Shown here piece by piece: positions 9,097 to 18,022 of a DNA stretch of 64,000 bases. The DNA lies in the NCBI GenBank assembly GCA_947259405.1, contig CAMYLY010000004.1, positions 535,198 to 599,197 of the forward strand. The letters run 5' to 3'. Numbering within the stretch: position 1 is the first letter of the stretch; every line of letters begins with the position of its first letter. The notes under the pieces are model-generated. The model was not told the origin of the DNA. It worked only from the letters and a program-made list of their open reading frames with translations, and did not search any database. Both the position numbers and the translations under genes were made by a program. The stretch is from an uncultured Gemmatimonadales bacterium (GTDB lineage: Bacteria > Gemmatimonadota > Gemmatimonadetes > Gemmatimonadales > GWC2-71-9).

Positions 9097-11904
9097 CTAT
9101 GGTCTCGCAGCACCGGCCGCACCCGACCGTCGAGGGTCCGCACCAGCGGTCGCGCGCCCGTCGTGCACCATCACAGCGGCTCCGTACCCCATGCGCAACT
9201 CTCCTTGCAGCGAAATGAACTGGACAGTGTGCCCCCTGGTCTCCAATCCGTCGCGCACCTGCGGATCGACTCCTCTTTCGATTAAGACGACATAGTCGAG
9301 CCGTCCATCGACTTGTCGTCTCGACAACAGGAACCGTGGCAGCTCGAGTGCTTGTTGCGGGCCAAGATCGGCATCGATCATGCCCGTGACGGAGGCGTAC
9401 ACGGCTGACGTGATCCACGCGTTTCCGGCGGCACCGGTAGCGACAAACGCCGTCTTAGTCTCTCCCGTTCCCCGCAGTACCAGGGTCGGCGATATGCTGC
9501 TTCCATGGCGAGCGTTTGCAACCCGCGCGCCATAGCTCGTCGGGTCAGTAGAGTACGATCGGAGTTTGTCGTTGTAGATGAATCCCAATCCCGGCGTGAC
9601 GTAGAAGTTTCCTCCCCAGGTGCCGAGGGTTTGGGTAGCCGCGACCATGTTGCCGTCGCCGTCCGCAACGGCGAAGGACGTGGTGCCAGAGAGGTGACAG
9701 AAGTGATCTGACAGCACGTCGCCCGAGCATAACTCGTCTTGGTGGAGTGCAGCTCCGAGCGACGCACCAGTCGGCTCAGTCTCGGTGCATTCGCTAGGTG
9801 CGCGTCCGGCTTGCTCGGGAGTGAGCCGCCGTTCGGGATCGAAGCATCGCCAGCGCACACGAGCGGAGTCCTTGCTGGTGTGGGCTTCGATATTGACTGG
9901 CCACAGTCCGGGATCGGCAATGCGACCGCGTCCGGGGGGGACCAACTTCCACGCTTCGATCATCGCATGCAGGCTGGCCGCGTCAGCGGTATAGTCTCCG
10001 ACTGCCGGCACGTTCTCGAGGTTGTTCAGCTGTGCCGATATAGTGGTACCACCGCTCGTCGGCGGGGCGGACCCGTAGATCGAGAATCCGCGGTAGGTCG
10101 TGTGCACGGGTTCACGACCCGCGGCGAAGTACCGGCTGAGGTCCGTCATGCGTATGGCGTTCCCCTTACCGCGGAGATCTTCCACCATGCGGCGACCGAC
10201 CTCGCCGCGGTAGAAGGCGTCGGCCCCGCCATCCGCGATCTGCTCGAGCGTCCAGGCAAGATCGGCATTCACCACTGTGTCACCGGCTTCGAGTGGTTCA
10301 CCGTTCCGGAAGAACAGGTCGGTTGGTCCTTCATACTTGAGATAGTGCGCACGTTCGAGGGACAGCGTCGTCGCGAGTCCGTCGCTGACTTCGTATCCGT
10401 CTCGTGCTGCCCGAATCGCAGGTTCGAGTAGTTCGCTCCACTCCAGCGCGCCACTGCCATGCGTTTCCCATGCGAGGTGCATGGCGGCGACAGTGCCCGG
10501 CACGTTAGCGAGGACAGGGCCGTCCCGCGGGTACTGACCGTTGTCCAAATAGCCGGCAAAGAGGAGCGATGCCTCTTCGGGTGCACGGGTCATGAACTCG
10601 ATCAACTCAGGTGTGTCCATTTCGGGCTTGTAGATGAGCATCTGCCCATATCCGCCGATGCCGCTTGCGTCTGGTTCCACCACGCCGAGGGCAAAGGAGA
10701 CCGCGATAGCGGCGTCAACGACATTCCCACCTTTCTCGAGGATCTCGACGCCGGCTGCGGTCGCGACGGGGTGCGCGCTGGAAACCGCTGCACGGCCCGT
10801 TGCTGACGATGCGTAAGGTGGTCGCTCGCGAAGCATAGCGTGAATGACTCCTTCGAGGTCGCGATCATCACGAGCGTTGAGCGCGCGGGGCCGGTACTGC
10901 GCGCGTAGCCGATCCCATTCTCGGCGCGCGTCCGCCATGTCAGGGCGATCGTAGTACAGGCTAGAGGTTCGGCTCCAGACGCGATCGAAGGCTTCCGCGT
11001 TCACAACGCGTCGATCACCCATGGTCACGGCGATTTCACGCAAGCCAAAATCCGGTCCCGGAGGTGCATTCACGGTCCACATGCGTCCGAAATCTGGAAG
11101 CTCATCGGCTGCCGCACGATCACCCACACGATCGGGATCGCCGTTGTATCCAGGCCCGGCCGGGGGCAACTCGACAAGGAGAATGCGCTCGAAGCCCGGT
11201 TGCCAGGCGGAAGCCGCTACGCGCCGGGACACGCGGTTCGTGTAAGCCCCGTCGGTGGGTGCGATCCACACCCCGGCGGTGCCCGACCGCGTACTGAACG
11301 TGATCCGCGTGCCATCAGGCGCCCACGCCGGTCGCTCTAGACCGTTGGTAGACGTCACCGTGCTTGTGGAGTCGCCTTCGAGCCAACGCACAAGCAGCTG
11401 ATCGGGACCTTCCGCAACCACCACGTACGCCACGGCGTTCGCCGCTGCCGAGAACGCCGGCCATCGCTCGGGTGCGTCCCCGTGCGTGGCGCGTTCCTCC
11501 GTACCATCATCCGAGCGTCTCCATAAGCGCGCCGCAGCGCCAGTTCCCCGCGTGAAGAAGGTCGCTCCCTCATTCGTCGCTGACGGTTCTCCGTCGAACG
11601 CCGGATTATCCGTCAGCTGTTCTGGAGCTCGGACGCGAACGTTCGGGGCTGGGATGGCCGCTGCCCAGAGATCGAAATTCCCGGAGCGATTCGATGAAAA
11701 GACAATGCGGCCGTCGCGTGCCCACGTTGGCTGGTGATCGACCGCCTGGCCGGCAGTGACCTGAGTCCACGCCTCTCCGTCCAGCACCCAGATGTCTCCG
11801 CGAATGGAAACCGCGAGACGGCCATCGGTGGCATAGGCGGGATCGGCCGCGCCGATCCCCTCTTGCACCGCGAATGCCAGCGCGACCAGCAGGGTCAGGA
11901 ACAC
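9097..11904 (-). CDS. TolB-like propeller fused to gamma-glutamyltransferase
   Basis: The 935-residue exported protein has two parts. After a signal peptide, residues of roughly 25-330 carry PD40/TolB-like blades (for example DHQPTWARDGRIVFSSNRSG). From about residue 370 the sequence is a gamma-glutamyltransferase: SSAHPVATAAGVEILEKGGN, then the autoprocessing site GTTSFAVADGDGN. By alignment with the E. coli enzyme, Thr741 would be the nucleophile released at the small-subunit N-terminus. The family cleaves or transfers gamma-glutamyl groups, for example from glutathione, in the periplasm. The propeller fusion is unusual; ordinary enzymes are about 580 residues. It is followed by the hydrolase gene. 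Confidence 0.9.
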   Translation of the reverse strand: MFLTLLVALAFAVQEGIGAADPAYATDGRLAVSIRGDIWVLDGEAWTQVTAGQAVDHQPTWARDGRIVFSSNRSGNFDLWAAAIPAPNVRVRAPEQLTDNPAFDGEPSATNEGATFFTRGTGAAARLWRRSDDGTEERATHGDAPERWPAFSAAANAVAYVVVAEGPDQLLVRWLEGDSTSTVTSTNGLERPAWAPDGTRITFSTRSGTAGVWIAPTDGAYTNRVSRRVAASAWQPGFERILLVELPPAGPGYNGDPDRVGDRAAADELPDFGRMWTVNAPPGPDFGLREIAVTMGDRRVVNAEAFDRVWSRTSSLYYDRPDMADARREWDRLRAQYRPRALNARDDRDLEGVIHAMLRERPPYASSATGRAAVSSAHPVATAAGVEILEKGGNVVDAAIAVSFALGVVEPDASGIGGYGQMLIYKPEMDTPELIEFMTRAPEEASLLFAGYLDNGQYPRDGPVLANVPGTVAAMHLAWETHGSGALEWSELLEPAIRAARDGYEVSDGLATTLSLERAHYLKYEGPTDLFFRNGEPLEAGDTVVNADLAWTLEQIADGGADAFYRGEVGRRMVEDLRGKGNAIRMTDLSRYFAAGREPVHTTYRGFSIYGSAPPTSGGTTISAQLNNLENVPAVGDYTADAASLHAMIEAWKLVPPGRGRIADPGLWPVNIEAHTSKDSARVRWRCFDPERRLTPEQAGRAPSECTETEPTGASLGAALHQDELCSGDVLSDHFCHLSGTTSFAVADGDGNMVAATQTLGTWGGNFYVTPGLGFIYNDKLRSYSTDPTSYGARVANARHGSSISPTLVLRGTGETKTAFVATGAAGNAWITSAVYASVTGMIDADLGPQQALELPRFLLSRRQVDGRLDYVVLIERGVDPQVRDGLETRGHTVQFISLQGELRMGYGAAVMVHDGRATAGADPRRSGAAGAARP

Positions 11905-11941
11905 CGCGTGGTTTCCCTCGGTCCAGTGGGCGAATTCCTCA

Positions 11942-13183
11942 TTACTGTGGCTTCCACGTTCCCTTCGCCACCTTTGGCTTGAAGTTGTCCAAGTTCTTGG
12001 GCGGAAAGCTCAACGTCTTTCCCTGCTCCGCGCTCATGTACGCAGTCATGAGCACGCGGACCACTTCCACTCCGTCATCGAACGTGAGCTGTGGCTTTTC
12101 CTTTCCGAGGAAGACGCGGGCGAAATGCCGATCCTCCGCTTCGTACCCGTATGCAGAGGCTTCATTCGCTACCACCGGCATGAGCCCGACCTCAGCATTC
12201 TGCTTCTCAACGAGATCCTCGCCGGCCTTGCCCCGCACCATCCGGCTGAAGAACAGTTTGAGACCGCTCTCCAACGTATTCCACTGCAGGGAGTACTCGG
12301 GTCCGAGCAGTTCAGCCGAAAGCCTGAGGCCCGCCCCCACGAAGCTCCACGACGTGGTCGCCTCACCGATCACGGTGTAGCCGTCGTCGGTTGCGAAGTC
12401 GATCGTCACGCTGGCAAAATCTTCGGACGGTTGCTTCCTGTAGTTTACAGCTCGGCCCATGGTCGCGCTCAGCTGTTTCGCGTATTCGGGGCGGGTCCAC
12501 TTGAGGCTCGCGATGTGTCCGGTAACGCGTTTGGGTTTCACGGTCGACAGTGGGTCGCCGGGCCGCGTGAGCAGGTGGCGAACCACGAGGGCCGAGTGGC
12601 ACATCATGTCGTTCAGTACGCCGCCACCTTGCAGCTTGCCCTGCCAGAACCAGGGCATGTGTGGTCCGGCGTGTTCTTCGGCGGCGCGGGCGAGGTACGG
12701 ACGTCCGGAATTCGACGCGCCGCGCGCCCACAGCAGGATTCGGCCAAGCTCGATCTGCGGTGTGAACAGTTGATTCTCCAGATATCCGTGCTTCAAGCGG
12801 ACGCTCTTCACCAAGCGCGTCACCTCTCGCGCTTCTTTCACGTTTCGCGCGAGCGGCTTTTCAGCGGCGATACCCTTGAGCGACCCTTTGCCGCGGGAGA
12901 GGGTGTCGACGATCTCCTCGACGTTGTCAATGCGAGCGTGATTTGGACCGCAGAGCCAGATGGCGTCGACTGCGGGATCTGCGACCATTGCCGTGATGGA
13001 CTTGTATGCGCGTGCGGTGCCGACGTCGAGTTGTCGGGCGTACTTCGCGGCGGCCGCTGCATTCTTCGTGTTGGGACTCCAGACCCCACGGACGTCGACA
13101 TCACGGACGCCAACCATGCCCTGCATATGAAACTTGGCGTTGAAACCGGAGCCAATGAATCCGATGCCCAGTCGCTCAGTCAT
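11942..13183 (-). CDS. Gfo/Idh/MocA family oxidoreductase (cytoplasmic type)
   Basis: The 413-residue enzyme starts MTERLGIGFIGSGFNA, a Rossmann NAD(P)-binding motif, and has AEKPLARN, the canonical EKP segment with its catalytic lysine. There is no signal peptide, unlike the other oxidoreductase at 6718. ATG 13183 is preferred over an in-frame TTG at 13195. It lies 54 bases downstream of the subunit-3/GMC pair on the same strand, so it is probably in the same operon. It fits a role in reducing or oxidising a sugar or inositol derivative inside the cell. The exact substrate cannot be inferred. Confidence 0.9.
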   Translation of the reverse strand: MTERLGIGFIGSGFNAKFHMQGMVGVRDVDVRGVWSPNTKNAAAAAKYARQLDVGTARAYKSITAMVADPAVDAIWLCGPNHARIDNVEEIVDTLSRGKGSLKGIAAEKPLARNVKEAREVTRLVKSVRLKHGYLENQLFTPQIELGRILLWARGASNSGRPYLARAAEEHAGPHMPWFWQGKLQGGGVLNDMMCHSALVVRHLLTRPGDPLSTVKPKRVTGHIASLKWTRPEYAKQLSATMGRAVNYRKQPSEDFASVTIDFATDDGYTVIGEATTSWSFVGAGLRLSAELLGPEYSLQWNTLESGLKLFFSRMVRGKAGEDLVEKQNAEVGLMPVVANEASAYGYEAEDRHFARVFLGKEKPQLTFDDGVEVVRVLMTAYMSAEQGKTLSFPPKNLDNFKPKVAKGTWKPQ

Positions 13184-13237
13184 GTTGGTACTCAATCGTG
13201 GAAGGATGAAAGTACGAACTACGCCGTGTCAATCACA

Positions 13238-13822
13238 TTACTCAATCCCCAGTTTCCGCAACTGCTCGGTTGGACATCCTGTCCACTCCGCGACGACCGT
13301 GTTGCCCATATACTGGAGGTCTTCGACACCCATCTTTGATGACCAGAACCCACTCGCGGTGAGATTGCGGAACGAGTTGAAGAAGTGTACACCATGGCTG
13401 AGGCGTCCTGGGGACTGGTCTGGATACGCGATATCGTCTAAAACCTCCGTCCGTTCCGCATCTGTGCAGTCGATGAACGCTCGGTTGAATCGCTCTCGGC
13501 ATTCCGTGTCAAGCCATGCCAGGCCGCCGCGCATGGCCGTGCGACGATCGTCGTCGCCGTCCATCATGATGAAATCCATGAATTCCGGGACGCCGGCGTC
13601 CGTCGCGCTCCCGGAGTTCTGATCACGCGGAATGATGATATCTGCCAGCAAGCGAACGGTCTGCCACTCGTGTGGCGAGAAGAACTCCGCCTGATAGGAT
13701 CGCAGATGTGCCGTGCGGCTGCGGACCGCGGCTCTCGCGATCTCCTGTGGTGTGAGGACGATCGCGGCCGTACCCGTTGCCGCGAGAGCCCGAATTGCAT
13801 CTCGTCGATTCAATTCCGTCAT
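13238..13822 (-). CDS. Gluconate 2-dehydrogenase subunit 3-like protein
   Basis: The 194-residue protein begins with a Tat-like leader (NRRDAIRALAATG) and continues with the PF13618 pattern: FFSPHEWQTVRLLADIIIP, GVPEFMDFIMMD and a C-terminal GHxxT-like region. This small subunit accompanies membrane-linked GMC-type sugar dehydrogenases and carries the export signal for the flavoprotein. Its ATG directly abuts the TAG of the GMC gene (13822/13823), so the two are surely co-translated. A haem c subunit, usual in the three-part enzyme, is not in the window. Confidence 0.9.
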   Translation of the reverse strand: MTELNRRDAIRALAATGTAAIVLTPQEIARAAVRSRTAHLRSYQAEFFSPHEWQTVRLLADIIIPRDQNSGSATDAGVPEFMDFIMMDGDDDRRTAMRGGLAWLDTECRERFNRAFIDCTDAERTEVLDDIAYPDQSPGRLSHGVHFFNSFRNLTASGFWSSKMGVEDLQYMGNTVVAEWTGCPTEQLRKLGIE

Positions 13823-15511
13823 CTAAAGCCGTCCCGCGTTCCGTTCGGCCGCGATGTAGTCGCAGGCTCGCCAGCTCAACGCCAAGATCGTCCACGTGGG
13901 GTTCTTGTCGGGCTGTGAAACCAACGGGCCCCCGTCGACCACGAAAAGATTCTTGACGTCGTGCGCCTGGCAATATTGGTTGACGACCGAGTTTGCAGTC
14001 GAAGAGCCCATACGTACCACACCCAACTCATGGATGATTCGACCGCCGGGAGCGATGCCATATCCCTGATCGCGCGTGGGCATCGTGCCGAAGGGCTCGC
14101 CACCCATCTCCGTGATGATTGCACGGAAGGTCTCCTGCATGTGTTTGACCTGTAGGTATTCGGCGTCGGTCCACCTAAAATGAAAACGCAGCACCGGGAT
14201 GCCCCATTGATCGACGACCTGCTCTTCGATCTCACAGTAGGAATCTTCATTAGGGATCATCTCCCCTCGACCCGACATGCCGACGACTGCTCCGTAGTAT
14301 CGACGGTAGTCGTTCTTGAGATCGATGCCGTATCCGCCGCCCTGAAGATCATGGATGTTTCCCATGAAGCCGTATCCCGGCATCCCTCGGCCGCCCCAGA
14401 TCTCAATATGGTATCCTCGTGGGAAGTCGAGGTGAGCATTGTCGAGCCACCACGGCGCGTACAGGTGCGCGCCGCCAACACCGTCTTCGTTGTGCGGAAT
14501 GCCTTCCATCAAAGCTGGGACGAACCCTGCGACGTCGGTACCAGTCGTGTCCATGAGGTACCGCCCCAGCTTTCCACTCGAATTGGCAAGTCCATACGGA
14601 TGATGGGTCGACGGCGAATTCAACATGATGCGTGCGGATTCACAGGCGCTCGCGGCCAGCACCACAATGCGTGCCTCTACTCGCTCCTCTCGGCCGGTCT
14701 CCTTATTGATATAGAGCGCCCCGTTGGCGAGCCCGTCGCGGTCGACAGTCACCTCGCGTACCATCGCATTGGTGTGTAGCGTGAGGTTCCCCGAGTTGAG
14801 CGTCGGCAGGATCAGGACGTTGGTCGACGTGAAGTTGGCGTTGGTGCTACAGCCTCGGTTACACTGCCCGCAGTAGTGACAAGCCGGTCGTCCGTTCAAC
14901 GGCTGGGTGAGTATGGAGAGTCGTGAGGGCACCATCGGTACCTTGACGCGGTCGGCCGCTTGCTTGATCAGCAACTCCCAGCATCGAGGTTGAGGTGGCG
15001 GCTGGAAGATCCCGTCCGGAGCATTTCGTAACCCCTCATGGCTGCCGAATACGCCGATGAGTCGATCGACGCGGTCGTAGTATGGCGCAATGTCGTCGTA
15101 GCCAATTGGCCAGTCGTCGCCCAAGCCTTGAAGAGTACGACGCCGGAAGTCGTCCGGGCCGAATCGTAGTGAGATGCGCCCCCAGTGGTTGGTACGCCCT
15201 CCCAACATTCGGGACCGGAACCAATCGAATTGTGTGCCTGGCGCAGTGGTATATGGTTCCCCTTGGAGGGACCATCCACCGAGGTTCGCACCGAATTCTC
15301 CAAATTGCCGTTCGGGTGTCGACGCCCCACGTCGCGGTGAATCGTAGTTCCACGCAAACATCGCGGAGTCGGTGGTATTGTCCCACATGGGCCCGGCCTC
15401 GAGCATGACGACGTTCGCGCCGGCCTCCGTGAGGATCTTGGCTGCCATGCCGCCACCTGCGCCTGAGCCCACGATACAGACGTCGTACGGATCACGACGT
15501 TGGAAGAACAT
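13823..15511 (-). CDS. GMC oxidoreductase, FAD subunit of a sugar dehydrogenase
   Basis: The 562-residue flavoprotein has the dinucleotide fold CIVGSGAGGGMAAKIL, then GGRTNHWGRI, and a C-terminal GMC segment (DKNPTWTILALSWRACDYI). It resembles the large subunit of gluconate 2-dehydrogenase and glucoside 3-dehydrogenase. A cysteine set C211, C214, C217, C221 (CHYCGQCNRGC) could hold an Fe-S cluster for electron exit, which is an inference. It has no signal of its own and would be exported with the adjacent Tat-type small subunit. ATG 15511 follows GAGG; a GTG three bases upstream is possible. By context it is the best candidate for oxidising glycosides to 3-keto-glycosides. Confidence 0.92.
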   Translation of the reverse strand: MFFQRRDPYDVCIVGSGAGGGMAAKILTEAGANVVMLEAGPMWDNTTDSAMFAWNYDSPRRGASTPERQFGEFGANLGGWSLQGEPYTTAPGTQFDWFRSRMLGGRTNHWGRISLRFGPDDFRRRTLQGLGDDWPIGYDDIAPYYDRVDRLIGVFGSHEGLRNAPDGIFQPPPQPRCWELLIKQAADRVKVPMVPSRLSILTQPLNGRPACHYCGQCNRGCSTNANFTSTNVLILPTLNSGNLTLHTNAMVREVTVDRDGLANGALYINKETGREERVEARIVVLAASACESARIMLNSPSTHHPYGLANSSGKLGRYLMDTTGTDVAGFVPALMEGIPHNEDGVGGAHLYAPWWLDNAHLDFPRGYHIEIWGGRGMPGYGFMGNIHDLQGGGYGIDLKNDYRRYYGAVVGMSGRGEMIPNEDSYCEIEEQVVDQWGIPVLRFHFRWTDAEYLQVKHMQETFRAIITEMGGEPFGTMPTRDQGYGIAPGGRIIHELGVVRMGSSTANSVVNQYCQAHDVKNLFVVDGGPLVSQPDKNPTWTILALSWRACDYIAAERNAGRL

Positions 15512-15596
15512 CACCCGCCTCTTGAGTGGTGAAGGTTGGAAGGTATCGCGCGTTGGTCGAGTGAGCTAGGCGACGTGGACCGGCGATTGGTGCGCG

Positions 15597-15848
15597 CTAC
15601 CATGGCAGAAGCGACGGCATTTCGCGGAGCTCGAACGAGAACAACTGGCCGCCGATGGTGTCGACGATGACCCTGACCCAGCCAATATCCGGCGACCCCA
15701 CTGTCTCGAGTCTCGCAACGTTTCGCAGTGTGTCGCCGGTCGTGGCACTAATCCCGAAGCGAACGCTGCCGGTTAATTGGTCGACGGGTGGGAGGTCGGC
15801 GGCGCATGCCGCTACCGCCATGGCAAGACCAACTACGATGGGGCGCAC
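15597..15848 (-). CDS. Small hypothetical lipoprotein
   Basis: The 83-residue product starts at GTG 15848, immediately after the TAA of the DUF1801 gene. Its leader ends VAACAAD, a good lipobox, so it is predicted to be lipid-anchored after cleavage before the cysteine. The mature part of about 68 residues has no motif I recognise. The GTG is preferred because starting at the internal ATG would destroy the signal peptide. Confidence 0.55.
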   Translation of the reverse strand: MRPIVVGLAMAVAACAADLPPVDQLTGSVRFGISATTGDTLRNVARLETVGSPDIGWVRVIVDTIGGQLFSFELREMPSLLPW

Positions 15849-16265
15849 TTATCGATATGTCATCTTTACATGCTTGACCGACTCCCTGATCAACTTTTCC
15901 AGCGTTGGGATGTCGACGTCCGCCAGCCGTTTGATGTAGAGGCACGATTTGCCGGTGGTGTGCTTACCAAGCTTCTTCATCAGCGTGTTGTACTGACTGA
16001 ACCCTGACATGATGTAGAGGGTGAGATTCCGCTTGCGTGGCGAGAATCCCGTCACGAACCAGTCGCCCTCGCGTCCGCTCGCGTAGCGGTAGTGATAGCT
16101 CCCAAAGCCAACGATGTTCCCGCCCCACATCTCGGGGTCTGAGTTCGTCGCACGCTTCATGAGCTTGGATATCGTCTGTGCGTCCCTACGTTTCTGTTCC
16201 TCGGGAATGCTCTTGATGAAGGCCGCGACGCTCTGTTTGGTGCGTTTTGTCTTCAGCTCGGCCAT
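15849..16265 (-). CDS. DUF1801 (YdhG-like) domain protein
   Basis: The 138-residue protein matches DUF1801 (PF08818): MAELKTKRT near the start, then DPEMWGGNIVGFGSYHYRY, FSPRKRNLTLYIM, and GKSCLYIKRLADVD. This is a small fold found alone in many bacteria, without an established function. ATG 16265 is chosen because GAAAGG precedes it, while the longer open frame to 16475 has no family similarity. It is followed directly by the small lipoprotein gene (TAA abutting GTG). Confidence 0.88.
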   Translation of the reverse strand: MAELKTKRTKQSVAAFIKSIPEEQKRRDAQTISKLMKRATNSDPEMWGGNIVGFGSYHYRYASGREGDWFVTGFSPRKRNLTLYIMSGFSQYNTLMKKLGKHTTGKSCLYIKRLADVDIPTLEKLIRESVKHVKMTYR

Positions 16266-16324
16266 GTAACCTTTCATTATCAGTTTAGGAGTTTTGATTC
16301 TGCCTGCGCGATCGAAACAGCACG

Positions 16325-17822
16325 CTACGTCTCTCCCTCCAATTGTGGCCACACGTCCTGCAACGTGGCACTCGGATCGCGGCAGACGAATATGGTTAGA
16401 TCCCGCTGTTCCGCCACGGCGAACGGATGTGTGACGAAACCTGGCGCGGTTCTCGATCCGCAGAGTTCCCTCCAATCGTCCTCAGGGAACCCATGAAGAA
16501 TCAACACGTCGCCGGGAAGATCTCCGGGTCCGAAGAACCAGTACGTTCCGACGTACGCGATTGCCTTGGGAAGGCCGTAGCGCGGACCGTAGAAATCGAT
16601 TGCACCCGCTTCACCGTAGTTTGATGTGAGAATCACGGCGCGCAATCGATCGGCGTCCGGCAGGTCATGATATATACGCGCAATCTTCGCGACCTGAGCC
16701 TCCCAATTCAGCATGTCGGCGTAATCCTGTGGGATTCGCTCCCGGTTCCCGATGTTGGTGGTGGTTGCGGTCTCCTGCATTCCAAGAGCGACGAGGTAAC
16801 GTTCCATCCGCTCTGGTGGACACGACCATGATCGATCCGATTCCCCACTGGGCAGCCGCTCGCCACCGAGGCGCAGGGATGCGTTCGAACACGGTTGCGC
16901 CTGCTGCAAAGAGGATGGGATAGACAGGACCGGCGTAGTAGGGCTTTCCACGCAGTACCATCAAGAGGAGGAAGCTGAAGGCTACCGCCCAGCCGACGAG
17001 CCGGTACGGTGCCCAGTCGCGGGCCGCAGTCAATGCCGCCACTCCTACTACGGCCAACACGAAGCCGCTCATCATGAAGGGTTGCTCGAGTAGAAAGACA
17101 AGAGGCGAAACGCGAGAAAGCTGTGCCGATTGGAGGTCGCCCATGTAGGTGATTATAGGGAAATCCAGAGTGATCTGCCCGACGACGGAGGGACTGCCGA
17201 TCAGAATCGCGATGGCGGCGGCCATCCATGGCCAACGGGTACGAAGCCAGCGCCGTGAGGGTGTAGCCAGCAGGGCAAGCAAAGTGGCAAAGCCAAAAAT
17301 CAAGACGGAGAATTTCGAAAGCAGACCCAATCCGGTCGCCACGCCATAGGCAATCCACCAGCGCGGGTCCCCCGTCCTGCACAATCTCACCAACGCCAAC
17401 AAGGCTACCGTCCACCAAAGTTGGTCGACGACGACCGGCTGGAAGAGGTTGCCCGATCGCAGGAACAGGCCGCTGGCGAAAACGGCGAGCGCCGCTAGGC
17501 CTTGCGCCGCACGCCCACCTCCGAACTCGCGGGCCATCAGAGCTGCAAGAATCAGCAGCAGCGTGCTCATGAGCGCCGGTGGAAGCCGGAGAGCCACGAG
17601 TGAATCACCTAGCAGAAAGCGCGTGACGACCGCCTCGAGCGCGATGAACGGCGGAAAGTCCATATGCCACAAACGGAAGTGTTCGCCCATGGCGAAATAC
17701 AGGAACTCGTCCCGGTGAAATTCGTACGGGCCAAATGCGTTCGTCGCGAGGTGTGCGATGAGCTTCACTGCAGCAAGCCCAAGGACAATGACCGTCGCGA
17801 ATGGTGGTCGCCGTGCGGTCAT
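16325..17822 (-). pseudogene. Glycosyltransferase family 39-like membrane protein, frameshifted
   Basis: Two overlapping frames together encode one polytopic GT39/PMT-like transferase. The first frame (17822 to about 16820) gives the N-terminal DE-type loop (EFHRDEFLYFAMGEHF) and about ten membrane helices. The conserved C-terminal domain (NYGEAGAIDFYGPRYGLP) is in a second frame ending at 16325. Removing one base at about 16820 joins them as IMVV-PPERMERYLVALG, for a product of about 498 residues. No slippery heptamer is evident, so this is either a real inactivating frameshift or an assembly error. Intact members move a sugar from a polyprenyl-phosphate donor to a periplasmic acceptor. Confidence 0.8.
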
Positions 17823-17980
17823 CGCTCGCTTTTGCTTGGCGTCACCTTCGTCTCGAAGATGATCAACCCTTCGCTCAACTCTTGAGCGCGCTTCTGCAAA
17901 AGCCAGGCGCGGATGTTGTGCATATGCGCGAATTGGCGTGCCACATCACGCCCACCGCGTTTCGACAGCGAGCACTTCAT
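17819..17980 (-). CDS. Possible small coupled protein, unknown
   Basis: A 53-codon frame runs from ATG 17980 to a TGA that overlaps the ATG of the GT39 gene (ATGA, 17819-17822), the coupling pattern used across this window. The product is basic, begins MKCSLSKRGG and has a helical centre. No good ribosome site is seen and no family is recognised, so this is a weak call based only on position and overlap. Confidence 0.3.
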   Translation of the reverse strand: MKCSLSKRGGRDVARQFAHMHNIRAWLLQKRAQELSEGLIIFETKVTPSKSER

Positions 17981-18022
17981 ACCTGCAGCGCTGATCTTGT
18001 CTGCTCGAGTGTACCCATCCGC

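Noticed and set aside
12125-13339. 404-codon plus-strand ORF opposite the Gfo/Idh/MocA gene
   Set aside because: It is the antisense shadow of a gene with clear family motifs; the translation has no recognisable domain and is rich in Arg/His as expected from high GC.
16325-17822. Programmed ribosomal frameshift in the GT39-like gene
   Set aside because: No slippery heptamer or stimulatory structure is evident at the junction near 16820; a mutation or sequence error is simpler.
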